The translations under genes were made by a program, and so were the position numbers. A stretch of 64,000 nt of DNA from Phlebopus portentosus. Lineage: Eukaryota; Basidiomycota; Agaricomycetes; Boletales; Boletinellaceae. Below the pieces are notes generated by a model. It did no database searches. It was not told the origin of the DNA and was given only the letters and a program-made list of their open reading frames with translations. Of this stretch, positions 10,620-22,377 are shown piece by piece (positions within the stretch are counted from its first letter, which is position 1; each line of letters starts with the position of its first letter). The stretch is taken from assembly GCA_037892935.1 (NCBI GenBank), contig JAYXKI010000018.1:434001-498000 (forward strand), written 5' to 3'.

Positions 10620-11831
10620 TCATGTTACTGTCGTTTCCTGATCCGTAGTAGAAGCCGCCAGAGCTGGAGCTGAAGTTGCGGACGCAGTGGTGGGGGTGTT
10701 CGCGGCAGAGGAAACGGAAGCTATTGTGACCGTAGTAGTAGTCGTAGCTACCGCGGAAGTAGTGCCAGAAACATGTTTCGATGCCATCGCCATCGTCGCT
10801 GTGTTCGACACAGTCGCCTCCCTGTCCAGAATAGGTAACCTCTTGAAGTTCCTCACAAAATCCGCCTGAGCTCCCGTTTCCGGAGAGCATGGGAAGCGCG
10901 TGTGCTTCTCCACGGTCGCCCACTGGCGTGCAATAAAGTTGAGTGCCTCCTCTCCATCTCTGCATATCCCACTCTGCACAAGCCAGCACCCGACAACCGT
11001 GCCCGTCCGACCAATGCCTCCACGACAATGCACAGCAGCGATCCTTCTCTCCTTCTCACACCGCCCCAGCACACTCAGTATCCGCGCAAGGAAGTCTAGG
11101 GAAGAAGGCAAACTCCGATCGGGGATAGGAAAGCGGAAGTATTCTATCGTATTCTGTTCAGAGGGCGGCAGGCCGCACGAGCTCGCGCGGAGGGGGAGGA
11201 GCTGGGAGTAACCGAGGAGTTCGCCGGATTCGGTTAAGTCGATGAAGGTGCGCACACCTGCGGCGAGAAGTGCGTCAAGCTTGGGACGCGGGGTGCTCGG
11301 TGCCCAGGGGTATTCGCAGGCCTATGCGCAGAGTATGAACAAAGGCATGAAGTAACGGCCGTAGGTTTAATTAAGCGCGAATCAAAAGATGATGCAAATG
11401 TGAGTATGGGGTAAGCTGAATATAAGTGAAGGACGCACGAGAAGATAGGGCGTCGCCCAATAGGAATTGGGGATTGGTCTGCGGAGTGTGCTGTAATGCG
11501 GGATATAATTTTGTTGTTGTTGGTGCTGCTGGTGTTGGTGATGGTGCCGCGGTAAAGGCGCTTGGAGGGCTGACATGCTCGTAGACGTGTGCTGCTCGTA
11601 CTGAAACTGTTGCTGGCGATGTGGCTGCTGCTGGACCTGTACATTCGCCATCGTCTTCGTCTTCTGTGCAGTTGTCGTTCTGGCTCTAGATCGTTCTGAC
11701 AAGTTGCTGGAAGTTGTGGTCTGGAGGAAAGGGGGGAGAGGAGTCCTGGTTAATTTCAAGGTGGAGGCAGTAGCAGTAGACTTTAAAGCGATCCGAGTGG
11801 CTCCTGCAACACCCGCTGCCCTTGGCGACAT
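10620..11831 (-). CDS. protein tyrosine / dual-specificity phosphatase (HCX5R)
   Basis: Two exons, 11439-11831 and 10620-11321, give 364 residues. Residues 1-115 are low-complexity, with Ser/Thr/Arg first and then Gln/His-rich. The conserved start of the catalytic part is NSYWATPYLLACEYPW, built across the intron. It continues with GVRTFIDLTESGE, FRFPIPDRSLP with a likely general-acid Asp199, and AAVHCRGGIGRTGT with nucleophile Cys230 and Arg236. After residue 290 the chain is an Ala/Thr/Ser-rich tail that is probably disordered. The family hydrolyses phospho-Tyr or phospho-Ser/Thr, usually in the cytosol or nucleus. The start is the first ATG in frame after a stop, giving MSPRAAGVAGATRIALK. 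This basic, Ser-rich N-terminus could act as a mitochondrial presequence, but a later start at MANVQVQQQPH is also possible. Substrate unknown. Confidence 0.85.
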
Positions 11832-13949
11832 CACGGTATCGTGTCCCGTGTCTCGAGGTCAACGCTGAGAGAAGCGGGCTATGCAGGTAGCAACACGAGA
11901 CTATGAATGAGAGAAGGGGAACATTCGAAGCGAGGATTGCGGGGTAACAAGTACTTATAGTATAGTCCTGGAGAATGGGGAGGAGAAAGAGTGGGGAACG
12001 TAACGCACCAGTAGTAGTATCACTACACTTCCGAGTAGATCTATTCAATTCAAAGTTATGGACGGAATCCAAACTGTAATCGGGTATCCGATCCTTTCGC
12101 AACAACGTTACAGTAACGCGGTAACACAGAGTAATGTCACTCTCGTCAGTCGACAATGGTTGAAACCCCTCGGGTAGGGGAGACGAAATATGGCAGCTAT
12201 ATACTCCTCTCCCATCCTCTATCCTCGGATCTATATATCCTTCTCACCAACCGTCATATCTCAGCTGAGCCCTTATCGGCCTAATGTTGAGCACATGCTA
12301 TGCTCCGCGCAACAGCACGCACGACAGCAGGCCTGACCACTCCATCGCAACTAACGAGCCTTGTGCTTGACCTGGACCTTCAGTCTATCAAGTTCATTCA
12401 GTTCATTTCCCAAAAGGCGATTCAACGTTGTCCTGTTTCGACGGCCAAGAGCTCCCTCGTTTCATCCAATCTTTGCCTTTTCCGATATTTATTTCGCTTT
12501 CTTTATTCTATGCTTTCTCGTTGTCATTTTCCGAGTCCGAGTTGTATTCCCACTGGTCGGCCCATCGTACCGCTGCCGCGCTGCATCAAGTCCCAGTTCA
12601 GCATTCAGCTATCGCTCGGATCGGTCCATCTCGGCGGATGCTTTTTATAGCGCTCCTGAACACTCCGTCTCATCACTTCTCACAAGTCATAACCACTCTC
12701 TCTTCTCATAACTCGGCACGTAACGTTAGATGTACCTTTGGTGCGCCTTTGCCATCACACCTCGTAACTTTCGTCACCGGCGTCGCCGCGTGTCGTAACT
12801 CTCCGGACGGACCTACATGCTGAAACGTCTCTCGCCGAACGACGCAACCTCATTCCTAGACATGTCTGTGCAAAGTATTGATCCAGAACTTTCTGCGTTT
12901 CATATTTACCTCGTGAGGAGAACGCGATTCTCGCCATTTCCTTGCCATCAGTTCTATCTCTGCCTCCATCTCGATCTTCATCTCCTCGAATGTGAGTGCT
13001 GTGTTCCTGACGCCACGCTGAAAAGTAGCATGATGTAACCAAGATCATCGCCTTCCTATCTACTCCCGCCCATTCTTGGTCTGTCTGGGTCCGGACTCTT
13101 GATCCTTCCTGTAAATTCGCTGAACTCGCGATAAAGTCTCATCCTCTGACATCTTCACTTTTGGAACTGATTGATTATCGTACCTCACTTCTCACACGTA
13201 CATACTTACGCGCACTAGGTGCTCAACTGAGCACGTTTCTACTCACATTCCTTCGTCCGACTCGCGCGTGCTCGTGCGCACTGGATAGGAACGTGTATGT
13301 GAATGTTCAATGTGATTTATCTTGAGAGCGTGTTCCTGGCTCTACGTCATACTTCGTGTCCTTTCTTTCGATTGTTCTTTGTCTGTTTGAGCTTTATGTC
13401 TGGGTTTGTCTTGGGCCTGATGGCACGGCTCGTCCTCCGATAATCTTGCTATCAATGATAGCATGCTTTATGTATTTCTCGACTCGAATACTCATCTCGT
13501 ATATCCATCCTATCATCCTCAAAAACCTTTTCTGTATGCGTATGTCGTCAGCTCCGACGGATATTGATCTCCTCGGGATATTGCAGCCTCTCGACTATCG
13601 GCCAGCATCCCCTGAGTCTATTGTTTCCAGGTCTCTCTCTCTTCTAATGTCAGGTATGAGTCGTATGACACTGGTGGAAGCTCTACATTCATACAGTATA
13701 GCTCGTCTGTTTTTGCTCAAAATAGAAAAGTTCAAACGACGAAAAGGCAGTTGCTTGCAAATCAAGTGGGAAATGATGTGAGGGAGAGGCTTCGGAGATA
13801 ATTGGGTGGTTCAAGAAGAAGTGAATAATAGTGGATGTAAACGAAAACGGAACAGATAAAGGTACACGTGCAGAAAGGATCGAGCCCTCTACATAAACGA
13901 CGCGCACAGCTATTGCCCGTTTTCACCCTCACCATTCTTCTTGCATGAC
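11832..13949. other. long intergenic region, CT-rich, no supported gene
   Basis: The first 500 bases upstream of the phosphatase are CT-rich, with TATATA near 12230, like a fungal promoter. Several 100-140-codon frames on the plus strand (12300-12823, 13356-13781) have the Ser/Phe/Arg composition expected of CT-rich noncoding DNA and no recognisable domain. No repeat or RNA gene was recognised. Confidence 0.4.
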
Positions 13950-14870
13950 CACGCTATGCGGTCAAGTATTGCTTCTCCCCTTCGACAAGACGTCGTCGTC
14001 CCTTCTCGCAATCTTGTCAGATCCATCATCCTCTCTGCGCTTTGTGCAGTCACAGTTGATCTCTTGAACCACGGGCGAAGAACGAACCCCAGGGGGCAAG
14101 ATACATCGCTTTTTTATATCGAAAACTTCACTCTAAGATGAGATCCTATTGTGAGGAACCCAACGGTCTTCGCCCAAGTACAATATTTCCTATCATGCAG
14201 CAAGCGTGCCTTTTAGGTTTTTATTTTCCTTTGCATGTGTGTGCTTGACATTGTGATAAGTGGACCTGTTCGGAGGCTGTAATGTACATTCTTTCTGATA
14301 GTATGTCGGACGATATCAGAGGGCCGACCCTGCTGTCCAGAAACACTTCTGACAGGTTTAATGCCAAATGGATGGACGGATGATAAACAGTGTCAAGGAC
14401 GTGTTCAAACCCGTGAACTCAACCTTTGCCCATGCATCGGCGACCTCTCCGAGAATGGTGTTTGTCGAAAATGTGTGGACAGCAAGCATCACATCACTCT
14501 GAGAGAGATGTTGTAAGCGTATCTGTCTCTTCCGCGCATACTCATACGTTCCGATTTTGTGATCAAAGAGGCAGATACTCATTGTCGCTTGGAACTAGGT
14601 TCAGATGATCGCACTACGTGGCTGTCTGCGATGGGATCCTTTTTCAGATGTTCCTCTCTGGAAGATCTATCGATGTTGGACGGCTTTGATGATAATTACG
14701 GGTTATAGAACATTGAGAGATTCGAGTAGTCTCGGTGCGTGAAGCTAGAAGAGCCTGAACGATAGGTCGACACTAACTTATGAAGGAACGGTCGGCAAAA
14801 AAGAAAGCCTAGCAGTTTTTGACTTATTCGTCAATAGGCTGAAAAGGCCCTCCAGTCTCCCTGCTGAGCT
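13950..14870 (-). pseudogene. zf-0: decayed relic of the tandem zinc-finger family
   Basis: Three stretches match family members in order. Around 14065-14105, GGGCGAAG and CCCCAGGG correspond to finger 3 (ARGTRD... and CPCG region). Around 14545-14582, CCGATTTTGTGATCAAAGA matches the intron-3 block read as MSICLFDHKIGTYEY, compared with MRICFFDHEIGTYEH in zf-8. Around 14755-14870, a CTCCAGTCTCC segment matches exon 2 and the exon 3 start (GAACGATAGGTCGACACT compared with zf-6). No continuous frame survives. It marks the left edge of the array. The segment left of 14358 is the least certain. Confidence 0.55.
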
Positions 14871-15464
14871 TGATGATTCATTCATTTGTAGGTTCATCGG
14901 AGCCGCTTAGCATCATGACCCTTTACATACCCCAGAAGTCCGGTTTGCTGTGTGCTCCTACTCCACAAGCGCGTTCAATCGCGTGTATGTGTAGAAGAAG
15001 CCGGGTTATGGATCGCTGTAACTTTTGGGTACTCTAGTGTGCTTTTGAGCTTTCTTCATGCCGAGTGTTGTCGGTGATTTAGGAGAGCCAGCACCAGGCA
15101 AAGCGTTAGAAATACCTATCGGCTTGGCTTAAATTCAAAGAAGGCAGGGATTCACAGAAGTTGTGTATTAGAAAAATGGGGAAGTGCCCTTTGTGGTTTG
15201 AGTGAAAGTTGGGATAATCAGGGCCGTCCAAGACCAAGTTGGTAAACGAAGATAACCACAAAGCCACGTCCTCCATTTCTTCTCCTGGAATTTTCGATTG
15301 AAATGAACTCGGATCAAGAACCTGTTTACATTTTCTCTTTCCCTACCTGGAAAAAGGGACCAAGCCTAATTCACCCTCTGTAACGCGGAATGAGAACTGG
15401 TGTACAGTCACTTTTATGACAAATTGGGCAAGTATGCTCCGATTCAGCTTTGTGTGTGTGTAAG
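14871..15464. other. spacer left of MITE-1b, nothing recognised
   Basis: No domain-bearing frame. It may contain decayed 5' flank of the zf-0 relic. Confidence 0.35.
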
Positions 15465-15466
15465 TA

Positions 15467-16089
15467 AGATACAGGAAGTATAAACTCGACTAGCCGTGAC
15501 GCGCGTCGCGAGACCCTGACTTACCTCATTCGGCACCACAACACAATACATTAATTCCACTTCTCACTTCATACAAATATACAATTGGACTCCATAGATG
15601 TCTTAAGGCTGAAATTAGCTACACATCTACAGTTTTAATTTTCAAAAATATTGCGGACTTGCTTCCCAATTATGGAAATAAGTTTTTTTGTGCCAAATGA
15701 CCCAGAATTTATTTTCCAGCCTTCTGGCGAAGTTTCGCAAAAATTTGGAATTCTCAACCCAAGATTTTTGCCACTTCCGGATATTACCGGATGACTAATT
15801 CACTCCATATATAGTAAGTTTAAGTGATTACAAAGTACAATTAAGTAAGCATTGCTTCCAATAGGTCTCAAGGGTGCTCCAATTGTACAACAAGTGTGTA
15901 AAATATGCAAATAAATCTATATTCACCCTTCTAAGCACCTCCACATGAAGTACAAGTGGTTTTCAAGTGTTTGGAAAATTCAACCCCGAGATTTTTGCCA
16001 TAGGGTCCTTCCTAATTGGGTTAGTACAGGGTCCGTCAGGGTCATCGGGTCACGCGTGACAGCTAGTCGAGTTTATACTTCTTGTATCT
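15467..16089. mobile_element. MITE-1b: 623-bp non-autonomous element with TA target duplication
   Basis: Ends read AGATACAGGAAGTATAAAC on the left and AGATACAAGAAGTATAAAC on the reverse complement of the right, both continuing TCGACTAGC. TA flanks lie at 15465-15466 and 16090-16091. It shares layout, terminal core GTATAAACYCGAC, subterminal GTCAGGGTCATC and length with MITE-1a, but the interiors have diverged, so the two insertions are not recent. No coding capacity. Confidence 0.85.
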
Positions 16090-16391
16090 TATGTCGGATG
16101 ACCAGGCAGATGGGGTAATAATTAAGACAAAGCAACACAGTTGATAGAAAATTTTACACGCGGAAATGCACCGAACGTAAAAACGGCAGCACAAACAGAA
16201 TACTGTAGCAGCAATCCATCCGGCTAAAAGACAGCGCAATGGAAAATGTTCACACCGGCAAGAATGCAAGCGGCAATGATGTAGACCGTGACGCAAACAC
16301 GAAAAAAGACGGAAACGGAAGATGATTGATCAAACACGTGACGAACTAGGTCGTGTCTTATGCAAGACTACGTAAGACCGAGCCTGAGCCT

Positions 16392-18101
16392 TTAAAACCG
16401 ACGTGCACGCTTGACAGTGACACCTGTGCTTGAGCCTTCGCCTCTATCGTCCTCTTCTTCCTCTGCAAGTCGACCCGTGCTCCTCAACCATCGCCGCTCT
16501 TCGTCGACGAGTCTTGAGTCGTCAACACTAATATACTCTGATAGGGTAGGGTCCGTCTTCCTCTTTTCTTGTAACTTCTTCTCGTGCCCGTCGCGTAAGT
16601 GACGGACAAACTGGTCCCTCGTTCCGCGAGCGAAGCACGTTCCGCAGGAACATCTATGCGCATTCACCCGAAGGTGAACTTCTGCGATGTGTCTGGGCAG
16701 ATTCATGTTCGACGACACGGTTGCCTTCCAAGTGCATCCCTTGCCCGTCTTGCTGTACGGGCATTCCAGAGGGTGCTCTCTTGTCTGTGCACCGATATGG
16801 TCGTGAACATGCGAACGAATGCCCCCTGCGTCAAAAGTTGCACGGCACTTTCCATCCTTCAGTGCGTCTTGTGGAGGGAAAGGGCATTCCCATTTCTCAG
16901 AACCGTTATGCGCTGGTGTAATACCGAACCGGTAGGCTATAAAGTCCGTGGATAAAGGGTTCGTATCTGTGTCATTCTTCATCCTTCTTGCGTCTGCGGC
17001 GTTTCCACGCTTGACGGTTGTCTTCAGAGTCTTGCGATGTCCAGTGTCCCAGGACTCGCTTGGGCTGTGTGCGTCGCTGCCGCGTTTTCTCTTCGTATGG
17101 CCTGAACATGGCTTTATTTCGAAGGCGGCTGAGATTTCTTTTTTATTCGGATGGACTGTGTGTCCCTTTGACTCCATTACGGAAGACTCTTTAGCTTCCG
17201 GCATAGAAATTAGACCCTCTGACGGAGGGTACACAGACTGAGCCACGATCAGCGTTCTAGACGGGATTATAAGTTCCAGATTGTGGGAAAGAAGGAACAA
17301 AAGCATTTACGTCGTAGCTTCCTGTGCGACCAGCCTGTCATCGTCACGGCATGAAGCAGTTTCTTTTACTTGCCCTTCATTCTTCCACAGAGATGAAATG
17401 TCGACGGCGTCGCTGGTCAACACTGGCTCGCCAGTGAATCGATCAAACTGGAAGCGATCATCCGTAGCGTAGAACGCATATCGTTCCAAAAGATCCATGA
17501 ATTCGTGTAAGCTTATGAAGGAATGTTCTTAAGCTCCGATTTCATGATTAAAGAAGCATATGCGCACCTTTGATGGGTAATGGTCTCCACCGACTGCACA
17601 AGACGGCCGTTTGGACTGGCGTTAGGTTTGTGGATCTTTTCGGCGGCATCTGTTTTTGTCGATGCATCTCTGCAGCGTGTACCTCCATGCAGTGAGACTT
17701 CACTGGTTTCACATGGTGGCTTGAAAAGCTTGAACGCTGAATCCAGTCTAGCCACGCGAAGGAAGTGGTCAGCAAAGGAAATCCTGAAAAATGAATGTCA
17801 TACCCATCCTCTACGGGCTGCAGGAGCCTCTCCAGTCTCTCCATGGATCCCTGGACTTCGTCAGAACTGTCTTCAGGGTCCCCGAACAATTCATCTTCAG
17901 GCATTTTCAGGAAGTCCAGTCCAGCGAACATTTCCTCCGAGGACGAGCTTTCAAGCGCGTTAGCACGCGTAAGAGGATAATATATATACAGGGATATGCT
18001 TACTTTGGTGTGCATTCAAGGTTTTTGTTGTGTTCGGGCGCGTTGGTGGTTTGGGGCGACGTGGGTGAGGGAGAACGTGAGTGACCGTCGGACTGAGACA
18101 T
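16392..18101 (-). CDS. zf-1: three-finger C2H2-like nuclear protein, array copy
   Basis: Exons 18004-18101, 17804-17947, 17568-17747, 17311-17511 and 16392-17256 give 495 residues; every intron is phase 2. Order of parts: Ser/Pro-rich start MSQSDGHSRSPSPTSPQ; acidic-hydrophobic block GLDFLKMPEDELFGDPED; conserved MDLLERYAFYATDDRFQFDRF; basic KRKRG; finger 1 (ECPFPPQDALKDGKC...HVHDH), finger 2 (ECPYSKTGKGC...HIAEVH) and finger 3 (CSCGTCFARGTRD...HLRDGH). It ends VKRARRF. This is the most divergent of the intact copies and the only one with an extra TV before KRARRF. A nuclear, nucleic-acid-binding role is inferred from the fingers and basic patches; target and process are unknown. Promoter motif pair at 18228-18293. 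Confidence 0.8.
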
Positions 18102-19281
18102 AGTGGTTTTCGCGCAAGGGGATCGGGTATTCACAGGACGCAGGTACTCAAATTCAAGTCAGGACACGGGAAGGGGCGCTCGGCGGGTACAGCACCGGGA
18201 GGAGGAGATACAAAGAGACGAGGAGAAACGCGTCGCGCTTTATTCACTGCTTATGTCATCTCAGCTTTGACAAACAAAGACAAACGCGTCGCGTCTTTCT
18301 TGGACTGTCCATGTCCCGCAACAGCATTCTTTGATGGCGAACTCGCCGTAGATTGAATAATGGCAGATTGAAAACCGCAGATGTCCCCGCATTGCACGTT
18401 GCAACGAAAGGACTTTAAAAGAAGAAAGAATAATGTGCCAATAATTCACCTTGCTTACGTTGTTCGCAAATCACCAAGCCACGGCACATGGCTGTATCAT
18501 CTGCTAGGCCTAAATATTTCATGCCTAAATGAATTATTATTATCACCGATTCCTTGTTCGACGAGCGCAAAATAATGCTACCCGTGATTAGCGATACTGC
18601 GTACATTTGCTCCAGTTTGTCATTCCTACATGGCTTACACTTCGAGAGGACATGACATGCGTCGGTACTGTACCGTGGCCCAAATGATGAAGCCGACTTC
18701 ATACCCATATATAATTCATTTCGACACGAGCTCCCGTCCGTTTTTTGAACATCGTGCGTACACCGACCTTGTACAGAAATGTACTCCTGTAGGTTTTTTG
18801 GAGATCAAGTTGTGTCGGAGCGAACTCGGCCAAGTTCATTTAGATCATCTACAAACCTATAAATCCGTCGACTATTTGCTTTTGCTGAGCTTCCTTCCGG
18901 TGGATTAACTTTATGATGAACAGCCTAAATATGCCCAGATCTAACTACAATGCTACAGAATAGACGAGTATAGTACAAGCCACGAATAAAAAAGCACTTT
19001 AGAATGGAAACATTCCAACTAGATATCGACAGCAAAAACAGATAGACAAATGCGAATGTCCGAATAATAGAAATTGAAAGTCAACACGGAGGAATGTCAG
19101 CATGAGAAAGAATACGAGCAAGAACACATAATACAAATGGCAAACGGAAAGAAATGGCGTAGAATGCGCAGACAGATAAAGAATGCAATATGAAAAAGGA
19201 AGACGCAAGATTGATCGGAGAGATGATCGATCGAACACGTGAGGAGATGTGTCTTACGCAAGACAACGTGGAACTGAGCCT
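18102..19281. repeat. array spacer zf-2 / zf-1 (promoter of zf-1, 3' flank of zf-2)
   Basis: Noncoding part of the tandem unit. Recognisable blocks shared with other spacers include GCCAATAATT near 18434, CACGGCACATGG near 18480, GTACAGAAATGTACTCCTG near 18773, and the AGACGAGTATAGTACAAG block near 18962. It ends in the AT-rich 3' flank of zf-2. Confidence 0.7.
18228..18293 (-). promoter_or_regulatory. paired CGCGACGCG-type motif upstream of zf-1
   Basis: Two ACGCGTCGCG sites (18228-18237 and about 18284-18293) lie 127 and about 185 bp upstream of the zf-1 ATG, separated by a conserved CTGCTTATGTCAT and TTTGACAAACA segment. The same arrangement recurs before every full-length family member, which argues for a cis-element. 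Function is inferred from conservation only; here both sites have the same orientation. Confidence 0.5.
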
Positions 19282-20966
19282 TTAAAACCGACGTGCACGC
19301 TTGACACCTCTACTTGAGCCTTCGCCTCTGTTATCCCCTTCTTCCTCTGCAAGTTGACCCGTGTTCCTTGACCATTGTGCTTCTTCCTCGACGAGCTTTC
19401 GGTCGTCTACGTCCACAAATTCCGGCACTGTCGGATCCGTCCTTCTCTTCACCGCCAGATTTTTCCTGTGTCCGTCGCGTAAGTGACGGACGAATTGGTC
19501 TCTCGAACCTCGGGCGAAGTGGGTTCCGCAGGGACACTTATACGCATTCGACTTTAGGTGGACATCGACTATATGTCTGGGCAAGCCTGTGTTCGACCCA
19601 GTTGCCTTCCATGAGCACTCTTCCCGCACGGTGCGGAATGGACACTCTAGAGAGCCATGAGGGTGTTTTCCCGTGTATGCATTTATATGGTCAATAAGAT
19701 GGGAGCGAATAGCCGTGGCGTTGAAGTTCGCATGGCATTTCTCGCCTGGCAGCGCATCTTGCGCGGGAAAAGGGCATTCCCATCTCTCAGCGACGCTGCG
19801 TACGGGCGTTATCCCGAATCGATAAGTTATGAACTCTGTCGATAGTGAGTTCTTAACTGTGATCTTCTTTACCCCTTTTGCATTTGCATTATTCCCGCTC
19901 CTGGAAGGATTTTTAAGAGGTATGTGACTGCCGTTGTCATCCAATCTTCTCGAGCTGTGTACGTGACTGCCCCGTTTTCTCTTCACCCGACTCGGACGTG
20001 GACCACTTGGTACAAAGGCGGCGGTCTGCTCTTCCTGATTCGGCTGGACTGTACATTGCTTCCTTTGCGTTGTCGGGAAGATTCTGTCCTTCGGCGTAGA
20101 GAGCTGTCCTTCTGACGGAGGGCTCGTAGTCTCGCCCATAGTCAAAACTCTGGACAGGTATCAGTGACGAATGATAGAGATGAAGGAAGACAAGCACATA
20201 CGGCGTTTCTTCCCTCTCGACCAGATCGCCCTCTTCATAATGGTGAGCTGGGACTTCTCCCGTCACCAACGACTCATGGGCGAGGTAGCTAGTCCGCACT
20301 GGCTCGCCGATGAACTGGTCAAAGTCAAAACGGGGATCACTTGCATAGAATGCGTATTGGTGCAAGAGATCCATGAAATCTTGGAGGCTTATGAAAGAAT
20401 CTTCATGAGTTCCGATTTCATGATCATTGGAGCGCGAACGCACCTTAATCGGGAAATAGTTTCCACTGATTGCGCTAGACGGTCCTTTAAAACACGGATA
20501 ATTGTTTGCGATGCTTCCTTGGCAGGTTCGGATAATATCGAGGTGCTGTCGTTGTATGTATCTGCAGCAGTCTCTGTTGGTAGCTCGGAAAGCTTCAACA
20601 ATGAATCTGGTCTGAGCATGGAAAAGAGTAGTCAGCGAAAAGAAAGTCAGACATGTGAATGTCATACCCATCTTCCACGCGACAGAGAAGGCTCTCCAGC
20701 CTCTCCAGGGAGCCTTGGATTTCATCAGGTGTATCGTCAGGGTTACCAAACAATTCATCATCGCGCATCCCCAGAAAGTCCAATTCGGCGGGCATCTCTG
20801 CCGATGACGCGCTTTCAATCGCGTTAGTACGCGTAGGATGAGATGTTGTACACACTGGACAAACTTACTTTGGTGTGGCCCATAACTTTCCTTTATGATC
20901 AGGCGTGGAGGTGGTTATGGACAATGTGGAGGAGGGAGATTGTGCGAGGCTATTGGACTGGGACAT
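19282..20966 (-). CDS. zf-2: three-finger C2H2-like nuclear protein, array copy
   Basis: Exons 20869-20966, 20668-20811, 20444-20611, 20202-20387 and 19282-20149 give 487 residues; all introns are phase 2. Intron 1 carries the perfect branch site TACTAAC. Acidic block ELDFLGMRDDELFGNPDD; middle block FMDLLHQYAFYASDPRFDFDQF; basic KRKR at 255-258. Finger 1 ligands are Cys324, Cys337, His349, His353; finger 2 Cys368, Cys377, His391, His396; finger 3 Cys404, Cys406, His421, His426. It ends VKRARRF. The spacings C-x12-C-x11-H-x3-H, C-x8-C-x13-H-x4-H and C-x1-C-x14-H-x4-H depart from the classic C-x2-4-C-x12-H-x3-5-H. zf-2 and zf-3 are close to identical in exons and flanks, so they are a recent duplication. 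Likely a nuclear regulator (inference). Confidence 0.82.
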
Positions 20967-22377
20967 AGTGGCTTTATTTAAAGAGAACAGGTAGCCACGG
21001 AGGTCAAATACTCTAAAGCAAGTCAAATCACGAGAAGGAGTGCTTTGTGGATACAGCAGTGGGAGGAGAAGATACAAAGAGAGGAGGAGGGACGCGACGC
21101 GGTTTATTCTCTGCTTATGTCATTTACACTTTGACAAACAAACATGGACAAATGCGTCGCGTTTCTCTACATTATAGAGCTGTCCAAATCATTTTTTGAG
21201 GGTGAGTTAATCCGGGATATAAAATAAAATAAAATAAAGTAGTATTGGGCGAGCTCTTTGAAAAGGGCTTGTAAAGAAAAGAAAAACAACATGTCAATAA
21301 TTCTCTTTCTTTCTCATCGTCCGCAAATCATCAAACCACGGCTCAGGCTTCTATCGGCATGGTCTGCTAGGCCTCTCTGAGCATCTCAGGCCTAGCCTCT
21401 GAAACTTGAAACTACAAATGAGTTCGTATTTGTTCGACGAGCACAGAATGATGGTTCGTGCCATCGGCATCTCCGGCCATAGCGGCGACACCTATAGCTC
21501 AAACAACATCTCTGACCGTGAAAGCCGAACGTATTTTTTACACGTAGATTCGTCTTCCGTAATGCAATGCAACGTTGTCTTCTCTGGTGGACTATCAAGT
21601 GAAGTCGACTTAGCGGAAGGAAGGACTTGATTCAGTCACTAAAAATGTATTCGCTTGTGCGTGAAGGAGCTGAGCTTCACTCATTAATGTTTGCTTCAGT
21701 TTACCACTCATATGTTGCTTCCTCTTTGAGGGGACATGACATGCCACGGTACTGTATCGCGGCCCAAACGATGAAGCCGACTCGATACCCGTGTATCATT
21801 CATATCGACACGAGCTCCCGTCCGTTTTTTCAGTATCGTGCGTATTCTGACCTTGTACAGAAATGTACTCCTGTAGGTTTTTTTCACCAAGTTCTGTCGG
21901 AGCGAACTCGGCCAAGTTCATTTACATCATCTACAAACCTCCAAATCCGTCGGCTATTTGCTTTATGATTTGCTGAGCTTCCGGTGGATTAACTTTATGA
22001 TGAACAGCCTAAATATGCCCAGGTCTTACTCTATAATAGTACGGTAAGCTACAGAACAGATGAGTACAGTACAAGCCACGAATAACAGAGCACTTTAGAA
22101 TGGAAACATTCCAACAACATAATGACAGCAAAAACAGATAGACAAATGCGAAAATCCGAATAATAGAAATTGAAAGTCAACACGGAGGAATGTCAGCATG
22201 AGAAAGAATACGAGCAAGAACACATAATACAAATGGCAAACGGAAATAAATGGCGTAGAATGCGCAGACAGATAAAGAATGCAATATGAAAAAGGAAGAC
22301 GCAAGATTGATCGGAGAGATGATCGATCGAACACGTGAGGAGATGTGTCTTACGCAAGACAACGAAGGCCTGAGCCT
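20967..22377. repeat. array spacer zf-3 / zf-2
   Basis: Noncoding tandem-unit sequence with the same blocks as the zf-2/zf-1 spacer, plus a short TAAAA microsatellite near 21218-21238. Long stretches match the next spacer (24069-25464) almost base for base, showing a recent unit duplication. Confidence 0.75.
21092..21161 (-). promoter_or_regulatory. paired CGCGACGCG-type motif upstream of zf-2
   Basis: ACGCGACGCGG at 21092 and TGCGTCGCG near 21153, 126 and about 187 bp upstream of the ATG, in inverted orientation. They flank the conserved TATGTCATTTACACTTTGAC segment. Confidence 0.5.

Noticed and set aside
10900..11211. 103-codon plus-strand frame
   Set aside because: It is the antisense shadow of the phosphatase catalytic exon.
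12300..12823. Overlapping 116-131-codon plus-strand frames upstream of the phosphatase
   Set aside because: CT-rich DNA gives such Ser/Phe/Arg-rich frames by chance; no domain, splice pattern or conserved start.
18999..19238. Hydrophobic 79-codon frame downstream of zf-2, repeated at 22095-22334 and in part at 25193-25444
   Set aside because: It is shared only because the spacer DNA was duplicated. It is not kept as a frame in the more distant units and has no recognisable domain.
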